64,000 nt of DNA from Pseudoalteromonas sp. OOF1S-7 (GCF_022347765.1 NZ_JAKRFZ010000004.1:248001-312000); one strand, 5' to 3'. Positions 47,591-56,520 are shown, numbered from the stretch's first letter. Notes: generated from the letters alone by a model not told the origin. Program-made: numbers and translations.

Positions 47591-50368
47591 TTAGTTGCAC
47601 CAGCCCTCGTTATAACTCACCTGAATCGTTGCACCAGCAGGCGCACCACTGACCTTCAGATAGCCCCAATACTGGTTTTGACCGCTGAGATTTATACACT
47701 CACCATTGCCTGAACGCGCCGAACGCGCCTCTACATTATTCTCGTCAGGCCAGCCCTGATTACTGTATTCCAAAGTCAGATCGCCGCTGCCATGCGCTGT
47801 CTCAATCCGAATACTTTGCTGCGCGCTGACATTTTCCAGGCTAAACCACATTGGCTCGCGATTGCCCATACATACCGGCACGCCATCTGACAGCCGACCA
47901 TCAGAAACACTGCCTTGAGTGGCGCAGGTATCAGGTAAAGCGGTACTGGGAGCTGTATAACTGGCCATGAGTTCTACATCACTGTAGGCGTTATACCCAC
48001 GCAGCATGATGTAGTAATCGCCTGCCTGCGGCGCCGCGATATCACAACGCTCGCTGTTTCCTCCTACATAAGGGCGACAGTCATAGGTGTCTTGTGTTGG
48101 TAACTGTCCGTAACGCAGGTAAAGATCCGCATCACCACTGCCACCATTGATGGCCACATTCAAATCGCTGGCGCCCTCGGGGAGTCTGACTTTAAAGTAG
48201 CTCAGCTCCTTATGCGCGCCAGATACTTGTATCGCGCGACCATTTTGTAGCTCCACCGTGCCCTGGCCTGACTCAATCACAGCCTGCGTGCTAACCTGAT
48301 GGGCCAGCCCCTGCTCGTCTGTGACGCTCAGCGTGACCGTATAACTGCCTTCATCCTGATAGGTGTGAGTCGGGTTGGCCTGGGTGCTCTGTGCGCCATC
48401 ACCAAACTGCCACATATAAGCCAGAGTGCTGCCCTCGGGATCTGAACTGCCCTGGCTACTGAAACTCAGTGCCGTGCCCGCCGTGCCCTGGTAAGGACCA
48501 TTGATAACGGCTGTTGGGGCCTGGTTTTGATCACCGGCCAGCTGTTGCGTCCACTGCGTGAATTCAGTGCCATACTGGGCCGCCCAGTTGTCGATACGTG
48601 TTTTGTACCCAGCCCAGTTGCCCACGCGAGTTTCACTGAGCATGGCATTGACTTCGTCTTTATGGGTTTCAATCATAAAACGCACCGCCAGATAACCCCA
48701 GCGGTAAATACGGTCCTGATCAAAGCCGTCATAGGTGGTCGCAAAAACCTCGCCCAGCTGATAGGTGCTACCGTCTTTAATGGTATCAATGGCATCCTGA
48801 TTGTCGTTCAGATTGGCAACATACTCGGCAACGCCTTCGCTCCACCACACGATTGTTTCTGTGGGCGCGTTAAAGTCGCCATAAAGGTCAAAGCGCCCAT
48901 CCAGATAATGGACATATTCGTGTTCCAGGTTCCAGACATAGTGATCGGGCTTTGCATAGCTGGCCTCATAGGCAATAAAGTTTGCCTGATTGCCCACCAC
49001 GCTGGGGTCACCTTCAAGGTACATACCGCCATTGTCGGTGCTGATGCCAAAAATCGGGCCCGCATACTTCTTGTAATCTGCGCTGCTGTTAAAGATATTC
49101 ACCTGTAACATGGTGTTGTTGTCGTCTGCGACCGGCGTCTGGTTGGTTTCGAGCATAGTATGAAAGCGCGTTTCTTCGGCCGCCATGGTGTCGCACGCAG
49201 ACAAGTGCTGCGCCTGGGTCATTTCCTGCGAGCGGATCCGAATGGTGCTGCTGCACTGATAGGTCTGCGACAGTGCTTTATCCCTGAGTTCCTCCTTAAA
49301 TCCGCAGATCCCAAAGTCTTCACAGTTGGCATAGTAAGTCGCGACATCCGTCGCGCCCAGCCAAACACCGTCACCATATCCATAGCTCTGATAGGTTGCA
49401 AACAGAGATTTTAACGCCTCATCAACAGCACTCTGAATGGGTGTCCCCTGATAATTTTTCAGCCTGGCCAGCTCGCGCGCCGCATTGATAATCAAAAACT
49501 CAGCGTCCGACCCCAGCATCCAGTTTTGTTTGGTAAAATTTGCAAGTAAAGTGACCAGCTCAGCATCGCTGCCAACCAGAGCAACAAAATCGCTATTCCA
49601 CTGGCCACGGAACAAAATGGTAAAGATCCCATTCACCGCACCGCGCATGTGCCAGCTGTCGGCATAGCTTTCGCTCCAGCGCGACAACCAGGCTTTCACC
49701 ACGGGCAGATAAACATGCTGTAGCTCGGATGAATCCATGGTGGTGATCACCTCTCCCAGTACTTCACCATGGGCATCGTTGTTGTCATAGAAATGGCTGT
49801 TAGCCACAAACGCGTCCAGCGCGCCTTTAACCGCAGTTTGCACACTGCTGTCAAAGCTGACCGAGTCGTTATAAAACTCAACATAGAAGCCGGCCCGAAT
49901 AAATAAGAAGAGCGCTTCCAGATCTGCACTGCCGGTGCCTGTGTAAGCAGCAGACAGCGTTCTCGCCTGAGTCGCTACCGCCAGCATTTTTGCGGTTGTG
50001 AAGGTCGCAACCTGGGTGTCGGAAGGTGCACTGAACAAATCGTTGACGCAACCTGCGCCCTGTGTGGAGATTTGCGCCACAATCGTGGATGCACTGGCAT
50101 TGGCAAAAGCCGCCAGATCGCAGCTGCTTGCCACATCAACCGGCTCTGACGCCAGGCGCATCACCACCGGTAAATGCGCATGCATAAAGGACTCGCGCGC
50201 AGCCGTCGGCGCATTATCCTGAGCAGCATGATTATGGCCTTCGTCTCCATGTGCCAGTTGCAGATCCTGGGCACTGAGTGGTTTAAACTGTCTTTCAACT
50301 TGTTGCTGCGCGGCTTCTACACTGGTACAGAGCAGAGGAAGTGCAGCGAGTATTGCTGTTATTTTCAT
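47591..50368 (-). CDS. Secreted collagenase (peptidase M9) with PKD and PPC domains
   Basis: 925 aa with a signal peptide ending near VEAA. Residues ~75-400 form the N-terminal activator region of M9 collagenases. The zinc motif HEYVH is at 483-487 within EHEYVHYLDGRF, and WWSEGVAEYV (508-517) carries the third ligand Glu. A PKD domain follows (about 620-705: APTAVINGPYQGTAG, YMWQFGDGA), then a PPC domain (GDADLYLRYG, YDCRPYVGGN) and a C-terminal beta domain. It degrades collagen outside the cell. The upstream 300 bp is AT-rich and probably contains the promoter. Confidence 0.93.
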   Translation of the reverse strand: MKITAILAALPLLCTSVEAAQQQVERQFKPLSAQDLQLAHGDEGHNHAAQDNAPTAARESFMHAHLPVVMRLASEPVDVASSCDLAAFANASASTIVAQISTQGAGCVNDLFSAPSDTQVATFTTAKMLAVATQARTLSAAYTGTGSADLEALFLFIRAGFYVEFYNDSVSFDSSVQTAVKGALDAFVANSHFYDNNDAHGEVLGEVITTMDSSELQHVYLPVVKAWLSRWSESYADSWHMRGAVNGIFTILFRGQWNSDFVALVGSDAELVTLLANFTKQNWMLGSDAEFLIINAARELARLKNYQGTPIQSAVDEALKSLFATYQSYGYGDGVWLGATDVATYYANCEDFGICGFKEELRDKALSQTYQCSSTIRIRSQEMTQAQHLSACDTMAAEETRFHTMLETNQTPVADDNNTMLQVNIFNSSADYKKYAGPIFGISTDNGGMYLEGDPSVVGNQANFIAYEASYAKPDHYVWNLEHEYVHYLDGRFDLYGDFNAPTETIVWWSEGVAEYVANLNDNQDAIDTIKDGSTYQLGEVFATTYDGFDQDRIYRWGYLAVRFMIETHKDEVNAMLSETRVGNWAGYKTRIDNWAAQYGTEFTQWTQQLAGDQNQAPTAVINGPYQGTAGTALSFSSQGSSDPEGSTLAYMWQFGDGAQSTQANPTHTYQDEGSYTVTLSVTDEQGLAHQVSTQAVIESGQGTVELQNGRAIQVSGAHKELSYFKVRLPEGASDLNVAINGGSGDADLYLRYGQLPTQDTYDCRPYVGGNSERCDIAAPQAGDYYIMLRGYNAYSDVELMASYTAPSTALPDTCATQGSVSDGRLSDGVPVCMGNREPMWFSLENVSAQQSIRIETAHGSGDLTLEYSNQGWPDENNVEARSARSGNGECINLSGQNQYWGYLKVSGAPAGATIQVSYNEGWCN

Positions 50369-50700
50369 AATGTAACCTTATTAAAATGTGTATCCAAACC
50401 CCAGAAGAGGTGACATATTATTAACACCACGAACACAGTGTATACAATATAATTTATATAATATTATTGAATATGCTACCTTACTTTTCCTTTTAAGCAT
50501 AAAATATTCAATTAAGTCAGAATGTTAAAAGTTATATGACAGTTTGGTTATTGTGCGGGCAGTTCGCTTTACTGCCACTCATAGACAGCGAATGAACCAA
50601 AAAAGGGAATGACAGAATGAAAAGCGCCACTGCAATTGGCGTTTGTTAACATATCTTGCAATAAAGTGGCATTTAAGGGGAATTAAAAAGGGACGACTAG
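50369..50700. other. AT-rich intergenic region with an attC-like motif
   Basis: The part near the collagenase start is very AT-rich and is its probable promoter. At 50638-50650 GGCGTTTGTTAAC matches the end sequence seen at integron attC sites in this window (GGCGTTTGTTAGC at 56802-56814) and may be a relic. No gene seen. Confidence 0.3.
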
Positions 50701-51003
50701 TCAGGCATTGTCTGAAAGCAGCGAGGTAACAGACACAATGCCATGGTTTTCAATGGTTACAAGTAACGTCTGGTGCTCCAGCCTGATTGGATACTGGCCA
50801 TTGGGCAACTTTCTGGCGGTCAGATTATTCAGCCCGGTGATCAGACCATCAACTTCACTAGCGTGATGCTGCGCCGTGCCCGGGCGTCCTCGCATATACT
50901 CCATTCCCTGTTGCAGGCACTTTTCAACAACCGCATCAGCCACCTTTCGGCCCGCTTTGTGTTTCAGTGACTTAAACAGTAACCCTTTGATTAAAGAAAA
51001 CAT
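50701..51003 (-). CDS. Hypothetical small protein (100 aa)
   Basis: Starts at the ATG at 51003 (MFSLIKGLLFKSLKHKAGRK) with AGGAAG upstream; a longer frame to 51072 lacks a site. It is basic and helical at the N-terminus, then beta-rich (YPIRLEHQTLLVTIENHG). No family recognised. It sits just beyond the last cassette-like gene, and its stop does not carry the attC motif, so it probably belongs to the chromosome and not to the array. Confidence 0.55.
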   Translation of the reverse strand: MFSLIKGLLFKSLKHKAGRKVADAVVEKCLQQGMEYMRGRPGTAQHHASEVDGLITGLNNLTARKLPNGQYPIRLEHQTLLVTIENHGIVSVTSLLSDNA

Positions 51004-51182
51004 AATACTTCCTATATGCGACAACAGTGATGCAGGAAGTGTAGCAAACGTGGGTCCAGAGGAGTATGACAAATCGTTTCAAAGTATGTCGGTGGGCCTG
51101 GGAGGGCGACCGGCGGACGTTTGCTCTAGCTCATTTTTGGACGTCAATGACTTAAGACAAATGCTTCCTTTTGAGTAACTTG

Positions 51183-51713
51183 TTATTTGCCTTTTTGAAT
51201 AGAGCCCCAATACACTTTGTGCCTGTCAGCCAAAGGAATGATTCTATATTTTTGGATACCAAGAAGGCACCCGACCCTTGAATGCCCCTCAACTAAATGA
51301 GGCATGCCAGATTTACCACCAAGAACCTTTGCATCTAGCAATATTGGTGGAGTTAACCAAGTACCATGCTTTTTCCAATGATTGAGCACTTCCTCTCGGC
51401 AATCAATCACAGCCTCTCCAACATCGTGGAAATGCGATGCATCTTCTGATACCTCCTCAAGGAAATCAGGAAATGAAGCGTTGCTACCTATTTGCAAAAA
51501 TCTCGTTGTATCAAGTTCAACTAGCTCCCACTTTAGATCAGAAAGTGATAAATCACCGTAGAGAGCTAAAAAGCGACTGTTAGCATTATGATCAATATAA
51601 AACTGTTCAATCACAGAATCAGGTGCACTAACTCCATGCTGCCTGAGCAACTCGATACTCTTATCTGTGCTATCTGGATCAAGTGCAATTTTCGACAAGT
51701 CTCTATACTTCAA
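51183..51713 (-). CDS. Cassette protein with ParB-like C-terminal motif
   Basis: 176 aa. Residues ~121-152 contain PPILLDAKVL and HLVEGHSRVGCLLG, close to the ParB/Srx nuclease-fold motif (E-G-x-x-R with following hydrophobics). The N-terminal ~115 residues are unrecognised. Its TAA stop lies in AAATAACAAG, the pattern expected where a cassette gene meets its attC, and an attC end (CATAAC at 51740) lies 27 bp before its start. The role is unknown. ParB-like folds can be DNA binding, CTPase or nuclease. Confidence 0.6.
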   Translation of the reverse strand: MKYRDLSKIALDPDSTDKSIELLRQHGVSAPDSVIEQFYIDHNANSRFLALYGDLSLSDLKWELVELDTTRFLQIGSNASFPDFLEEVSEDASHFHDVGEAVIDCREEVLNHWKKHGTWLTPPILLDAKVLGGKSGMPHLVEGHSRVGCLLGIQKYRIIPLADRHKVYWGSIQKGK

Positions 51714-51738
51714 TTAATCGCCTCAAAACTCTGGTGGC

Positions 51739-51830
51739 ACATAACGCCCCACTTAGGGGCACAAATACGTAGGCTATAATGAAGGGAACCTGCGTGTTTG
51801 TCCCAACGAGCGCTAGCGAGTGACTACAGT
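51739..51830 (-). repeat. attC-like integron recombination site
   Basis: CATAACGCCCC followed by ACTTAGGGGCAC resembles the end of Vibrio cholerae attC repeats in reverse orientation. GGGAAC and GTCCC bracket the middle, forming an imperfect inner stem. It lies between the gene starting at 51713 and the gene ending at 51824. The other end, overlapping that stop, is degenerate. Confidence 0.55.
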
Positions 51831-52231
51831 GCTTTGTAAGATGCCAATGTGCCTTCCCTTTGTTTGGCATATGAAAGTAACGATATGCCAATGAAGTAGT
51901 AGATACCTGCTTGAATCAGCGCTAGCCAGCCATACTGACTGTAGTAGCCAGTAAAAATACCAACAATTGGAAGTAGCATATACATTACAGCTGCAACTCT
52001 GAAACCAAAAGGACTGATTAGTCCATTGCTAGCATTCAAATTGAAAATGAGTTGAAAACACTTAATAAACAGCCATGCATTTAAGATTGCACAAACAGTT
52101 GTAATTAATACGCCGAATAGATATTTCTCTTCATGTACAGCCATAGGCATTACGATTACGCCCAGCAAGCACAACAAATTTATAAAAAAGAGGACTATTC
52201 CTGAAGGGACTCTAACCCATGGGTTTAGCAT
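51824..52231 (-). CDS. Cassette-like membrane protein (four predicted helices)
   Basis: 135 aa from the ATG at 52231 with GGAGGAG 3 nt upstream. Hydrophobic helices: GIVLFFINLLCLLGVIVMPM, FGVLITTVCAILNAWLFI, VAAVMYMLLPIVGIFTGY and ALIQAGIYYFIGISLL. No family recognised. It lies between attC-like sequences on both sides and is oriented like the other cassettes. Confidence 0.6.
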   Translation of the reverse strand: MLNPWVRVPSGIVLFFINLLCLLGVIVMPMAVHEEKYLFGVLITTVCAILNAWLFIKCFQLIFNLNASNGLISPFGFRVAAVMYMLLPIVGIFTGYYSQYGWLALIQAGIYYFIGISLLSYAKQREGTLASYKAL

Positions 52232-52249
52232 CGACTCCTCCATAATTGC

Positions 52250-52400
52250 TCTTGGCAGCTGACAGCTTCTTCTGTTCTACTTTGGTAGTTCATAGCACAC
52301 CACAGCGACTCATATTACATACCTTCATAATTCCACTAATAATTACTAATGTAAACAGGCATATAGCATGGCAGAAAATTCCAGCTTGTCACTTTACCCC
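52250..52400. repeat. Cassette-upstream repeat block, copy A
   Basis: About 145 bp are shared with 59898-60040, and the first ~90 bp with 56427-56520: TTCTGTTCTACTTTGGTAGT, CACACC and CATATTACATACC are recognisable in each. It begins with AGCTGACAGC, one mismatch from the attC end AGCTAACAAC at 56426. ACTTTGGT and a degenerate ACCACAGC allow a hairpin. It lies just before the start of the membrane-protein gene. Confidence 0.6.
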
Positions 52401-52426
52401 CACAAATAGCACATTCCAAATAGCCA

Positions 52427-52688
52427 AATAGCGGACACCCATTCCAAAACTTGTCTGTCACACAACTCTCGCCTATGCTTTTCATCTGCTCCAAGGATAA
52501 GGACGAAGCAAATGCCAGCGGCACGGAAAAGCCAGGTCAGCTTAGTTGACACAAGAACACAAATAGCAGACACCCAGTCTAAAACTTGTCTGTCATACAA
52601 CCCTAGCCTATGCTTTTCATCTGCTCCAAGGATAAGGACGAAACAAATGCCAGCGGCACGGAAAAGCCAGGTCAGCTTAGTTGACACA
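52427..52688 (+). repeat. Tandem duplication of the RAYT 5' region (135-bp period)
   Basis: The segment from about 52427 to 52553 repeats at about 52559 to 52688, including the ATG and first 14 codons of the transposase gene (ATG at 52512 and at 52647). Copies differ at a few positions. The frame stays open across the duplication. The second ATG gives the normal-length protein. Confidence 0.85.
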
Positions 52689-53618
52689 AAATACTATCAT
52701 TGCATCTCTCGCTGCGTAAGGCGTGCCTTTTTATGCGGTGAAGACCCGTTAACAGGCCAATCTTATGAACATCGCCGTGAATGGGTTGAAGAAAAACTAC
52801 TTCTGCTGGCAAGCACTTTCTGTATTGATATTTGCGCTTACGCTGTGATGAGCAACCATACTCACATCGTTTTGTATGTGGACGATAAAAAAGCCAACCG
52901 ATTGCATGACAAAGCTATCGTCATACGCTGGCATAAACTGTTTAAGGGAAACTGGCTGACACACAAATTCGTGGAAGGTAACGAGCTTAGTCCATCCGAA
53001 CGCATTATGCTCGACGATATTATCGAGAAATATAGGGAGAGACTTGCGAGTATCAGCTGGTTTATGCGCGTACTGAATGAAGACATTGCTCGTCGTGCGA
53101 ATAAAGAAGATAGCTGTACAGGTCGGTTCTGGGAAGGCAGGTTTAAGTCTCAGGCATTACTAGATGAAGCCGCGCTGGCCGCTTGCATGGCCTACGTTGA
53201 CCTCAATCCTATCCGGGCTAAAATGACCGCTACACCCGAAAACTCCGAGTTCACCAGTATCAAAAAACGCATTGAACACGCACAGCATGGCAAACAACCA
53301 AAGAGCCTTCTGCGCTTTGCTGGTAACCCCAGAAAAAACATGCCCAAAGGTTTGCCCTTTGAGCTTAAATACTACATTGAACTGGTTGAACTCACAGGCC
53401 GATGCATTCGTGCAGATAAGCGAGGCCACATCTGCGATACCCAGCCTATCCTCGCCAGATTACAAATAGAGCCTGAAAATTGGCTAAAACTCACCACACG
53501 ATTTACCAAAGTATTCCACGGCGCAGTCGGCAGACAGCAAGCCGTGACCAAATTTTGTGAGCACCTGCAAAAAAAGCGACGCCCTAACCTCGCTAATTGT
53601 GAGCGCTTTCTGGGTTAG
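52647..53618 (+). CDS. REP-associated tyrosine transposase (RAYT, IS200-like)
   Basis: 323 aa from 52647 (MPAARKSQVSLVDTKYYHCI), the same length and start as the second copy at 54187; a longer frame from 52512 comes from a tandem duplication. HTH at residues 71-73 (SNHTHIVLYVD) is the HUH metal motif and Y183 in YVDLNPIR is the probable catalytic tyrosine. RFWEGRFKSQALLDEAAL is typical of the family. RAYTs act on single-stranded REP sequences. Inverted motifs AGACACCCAG (52568) and CTGGGTGTCT (53813) flank the gene. Confidence 0.9.
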   Translation: MPAARKSQVSLVDTKYYHCISRCVRRAFLCGEDPLTGQSYEHRREWVEEKLLLLASTFCIDICAYAVMSNHTHIVLYVDDKKANRLHDKAIVIRWHKLFKGNWLTHKFVEGNELSPSERIMLDDIIEKYRERLASISWFMRVLNEDIARRANKEDSCTGRFWEGRFKSQALLDEAALAACMAYVDLNPIRAKMTATPENSEFTSIKKRIEHAQHGKQPKSLLRFAGNPRKNMPKGLPFELKYYIELVELTGRCIRADKRGHICDTQPILARLQIEPENWLKLTTRFTKVFHGAVGRQQAVTKFCEHLQKKRRPNLANCERFLG

Positions 53619-54186
53619 AATTGTCATTATTAACTTCTCGTGATGACTGTCGCACTTAGGCAGTGCTTAAACGTGTCCAAAAATACCAAATAACAATTAT
53701 TTAAGCTGAAATTGTTCACCCGTGAAGCCTGACTTCTAAAAATTTTCGCTTTTTTATTTGCAGAAGCACTTGTATTCATAGCCTACGGACCCGTATCAAG
53801 AATAGATAAGGCTGGGTGTCTGTGTTATTTAACAGACCAATTGCGTACATTCAGCACGCCAGTTTCGGGTGGCTGTCCATTCAATCCAGTTTCTGAGCAT
53901 TTTCAGACCCATTATCATAAGTAATCGATTGAAAATTTTTTTAAGTGACACCCACCGGTAAATTAAAGTAGTTTTAAGTGACACCCACCGGTAAATTCGC
54001 AGACCAATTGTGGGCAGGTTCAATAAAGAAATGAAAGACTATCAAATGCTGCGCTTTCTATAAGTTCGGAGCAGTGAAAGTCGTAAGTTTAAGCACCAGA
54101 CCCTGAAGAATAATCAGATTCTGACAATACGAGAACGTACCCAAACCTGAGCTTGGATAAATCGAGATGGTATTTACGTAAAGGTG
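53619..54186. repeat. REP-rich region between two convergent RAYT genes
   Basis: Contains the outer REP of the first RAYT (CTGGGTGTCTG near 53813), a CAGACCAATTGCGTACATTC unit ending in TTTCGGGTGGCTGTCC (53832-53878), and two copies of TTTTAAGTGACACCCACCGG (53939 and 53972 region). The last ~150 bp before the second RAYT stop shows nothing recognisable. Confidence 0.7.
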
Positions 54187-55158
54187 TTAACCCAGTAATC
54201 GCTCGCACTGAGTCAAGTTGGCTCGTCGCCTTTTATGAAGATGTTCACAGTAATCTGTCATCGCTTGCTTTCGCCCTACCGCGCCATGAAAGACCTTCGT
54301 AAATTGCGTAGTGAGCTTGAGCCAATTGTCTGGCTCTATTTGCAATCGTGTCAGCAGTGGCTGACTATCGCTGATATAACCCCGCTTATCTGTACGCATG
54401 CATCGGCCTGTTAACTCTACCAGTTGAATGTAATAGGTCAGCTCAAACGGCAGTCCTTTGGGCATGTGCTTCCTTGGATTACCCGCAAAACGTAGTAGGC
54501 TTTTGGGCTGCTTTCCTTGCTGTGCATGCTCAATACGCTTTTTAATGCTGGTGTAGTCTGACGTTTCCGGTGTATCTGCCATTTTGGCTCTGACTGGATT
54601 CAGGTCAACATAAGCCAGGCACGCTGCCAGTGCCGCTTCATCCAGCAAGGCTTGTGACTTAAATCGTCCTTCCCAAAACCGGCCTGTGCAACCTTCTTCT
54701 TTATTGGCTCTGCGGGCAATGTCTTCATTAAGCACCCGCATAAACCAGCTGATGCTTGCAAGACGGTGTCTGAATTCAGCAACATCAGCTGCCAGCATAC
54801 TATGCTCGGATGCGCTCAGCTCATCACCACTAATGAACTTGTGCGTCAGCCAGTTGCCCTTAAACAGCTTATGCCAGCGAAGAACGATTGCTTTATCTGA
54901 TAACCTTTGTGCTTTCTTATCATCCACATACAACACAATATGCGTATGATTGCTCATAACAGCATAGCCACACACATCAATGCAAAACACCTTCGCAAGG
55001 GTCAGCAATTTTTCCTCAACCCAGTCTCGCCGATATTCATAAGACCTGCCCGTGAGGCGGTCTTTGCCGCACAGAAATGCCCGGCGAACACACCGGGATA
55101 TGCAGTGGTAGTACTTAGTGTCTGATAAGCTGACCTGCTTCTTCCTTGCCGTTGGCAT
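54187..55158 (-). CDS. REP-associated tyrosine transposase (RAYT), second copy
   Basis: 323 aa, strongly similar to the first copy but clearly diverged ([57 protein letters not shown]). HUH and tyrosine motifs are intact (HTH 71-73, YVDLNPVR). It is on the opposite strand and convergent with the first copy. The 5' flank carries CGCACGCCAGTTTCGGGTGG, the REP type found at many sites in this region, so this copy or a relative probably spread those repeats. Confidence 0.92.
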   Translation of the reverse strand: MPTARKKQVSLSDTKYYHCISRCVRRAFLCGKDRLTGRSYEYRRDWVEEKLLTLAKVFCIDVCGYAVMSNHTHIVLYVDDKKAQRLSDKAIVLRWHKLFKGNWLTHKFISGDELSASEHSMLAADVAEFRHRLASISWFMRVLNEDIARRANKEEGCTGRFWEGRFKSQALLDEAALAACLAYVDLNPVRAKMADTPETSDYTSIKKRIEHAQQGKQPKSLLRFAGNPRKHMPKGLPFELTYYIQLVELTGRCMRTDKRGYISDSQPLLTRLQIEPDNWLKLTTQFTKVFHGAVGRKQAMTDYCEHLHKRRRANLTQCERLLG

Positions 55159-55194
55159 AATTTGTCATTCTCAATCCATTGAGCATTACCTAAA

Positions 55195-55255
55195 GGTAGA
55201 CGACGTACATTCCGCACGCCAGTTTCGGGTGGGTGTCCATTCAACCTTCACCGCT
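55195..55255. repeat. REP unit upstream of the second RAYT
   Basis: GTAGACGACGTACATTCCGC, then CACGCCAGTTTCGGGTGGGT and GTCC. The same unit occurs at 56663, 57576, 57887 and 58015. GGTGGGTGTC here is the inverse of GACACCCACC at 56585, so paired units make hairpins. Confidence 0.8.
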
Positions 55256-55292
55256 GGAGCGTCTATATATGTCTACTCAACCAATTGTTAGC
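55255..55292 (-). repeat. attC end (R'' side) fused to the stop of the ATPase cassette
   Basis: On the minus strand AGCTAACAATTGGTTGAG begins within the gene's TAA stop (55290-55288). The matching far end, AGCTGAC-like, is near 52258. A ~3-kb RAYT/REP block separates them, so the site appears split by insertion. Confidence 0.6.
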
Positions 55293-56394
55293 TCTTGGAC
55301 CAAAATTTCTTAAGCAAACCAGAAAGCTGATGGGTTGGTACATTGCCGCCCTCAGTTTTGTAATGAGAAATTGCCTTCGCAAACCCCACTCCATATTTCT
55401 CAATATTACTGGAATGCAATTTACCCTCATTAGCCATCAGGGCATCATCGTATGCTAGTGACAATAATTCAGAAGTAAACCAAGGAAAACCCTCGCAAAT
55501 ATCATAAACCACATCTGCACAAGCGTTATCTACCAACAATGGCTCACCATCTAGGTGAGTCAAGCTATTCTTTAAATACTCTGAAATTTCAGCTGAGCTA
55601 CAAAAGCCGGGAAGTTCAATCCAATTACTAAAGGACTTGAGCATATTTTCGGTTGCTACAACTATATCTGATGCTTGCCTCGCCTCGTTATTTACAGCCG
55701 AAACAATAAACATTATTTTTTTTGATGAGAGAGCTTCAAAGTTCTGACTGACCAAGTCATAATTAGCCACAGGGGGAAGATGATTTAGCTGGTCACACAC
55801 TAGCACTATTTTCTTGTATCCTTTTTCTTCTAGAATTTCCATTAATTCATCTAAGAGCAAAAGAAACTCAAAGGACATCAGCGGCTTTCTTGAATATCCG
55901 AGCGTATTAGACTCAGATGACTTGCCCTCAAAAACCAACTTTCCGGAAAACCCTGATTCCTTTGATCCTTTTGCATTAATATTCTCACTTGTTACTATTT
56001 TGAAAATACGCTTTAGTATCGATTTATGTTTAGATTCGATAGTTGAGTCTCTAGGGTCTAGAAGCGTTTGCTCCAACAACTCCGAGTATCGGCACTTTAA
56101 CAACTTAACCCAGATGGCAGCACATATCTCATGTGTGACAACACTTAAGAAATCACCTTTCAAATATGTGCGAAATTGCTCCTGCTCTATCCGAACAGGA
56201 AACAACTGCCGTTTCTCTTTAACGGCTTCAGTAAAAAGCGTCAGAATCAAACTGCTCTTACCAATACCATTAAAACCACTTACAGAAACACTTTCATTTT
56301 GTTCTATAATGCTTTCACGAAGCCTAGCAAGCTCAGCAGAACGACCCGCAAAAATAGGGGGCACGACGGGTTTTTTGTGCTGAAATGGATTCAT
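55288..56394 (-). CDS. P-loop ATPase, STAND/AAA-like, in a gene cassette
   Basis: 368 aa. FAGRSAELARLRESI (15-29) precedes Walker A GFNGIGKSS (40-48). Walker B is IVLVCDQ (196-202), and IMFIVSAVNNEAR fits a sensor strand. Phe/Trp-rich helices follow (GFPWFTSELLSLAYDDAL). This resembles ORC/STAND-type regulatory ATPases with no recognisable effector domain. Its TAA stop lies in AGCTAACAA, and GAGCTAAC lies 31-38 bp upstream of its start, as for an integron cassette. Defence genes of this ATPase type are common in cassettes and islands; that role is inference. Confidence 0.7.
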   Translation of the reverse strand: MNPFQHKKPVVPPIFAGRSAELARLRESIIEQNESVSVSGFNGIGKSSLILTLFTEAVKEKRQLFPVRIEQEQFRTYLKGDFLSVVTHEICAAIWVKLLKCRYSELLEQTLLDPRDSTIESKHKSILKRIFKIVTSENINAKGSKESGFSGKLVFEGKSSESNTLGYSRKPLMSFEFLLLLDELMEILEEKGYKKIVLVCDQLNHLPPVANYDLVSQNFEALSSKKIMFIVSAVNNEARQASDIVVATENMLKSFSNWIELPGFCSSAEISEYLKNSLTHLDGEPLLVDNACADVVYDICEGFPWFTSELLSLAYDDALMANEGKLHSSNIEKYGVGFAKAISHYKTEGGNVPTHQLSGLLKKFWSKS

Positions 56395-56426
56395 GATATT
56401 CCTTCGCTTAAATATTGCATTATTGA

Positions 56427-56520
56427 GCTAACAACTTATTCTGTCCCACTTTGATAGCTTACAATACACCAAAGCAGCTCGTATTACATTCCTTCATTAC
56501 TCTACTAATAATAGGAGTTT
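56427..56520 (-). repeat. attC half site plus repeat block, copy B
   Basis: GCTAACAACTTATTCTGTCC at 56427 is the end complementary to TTGTTAGC at 56807-56814. The block shares CCCACTTTG, ACACCAAAGC and GTATTACAT with copies A and C. It ends where REP sequence (AAGTGACATCCACCAG) begins. Confidence 0.65.

Noticed and set aside
52394..52687. Minus-strand frame with two identical 20-residue blocks
   Set aside because: It is the antisense of the tandemly duplicated RAYT start region, so the protein repeat is a by-product.
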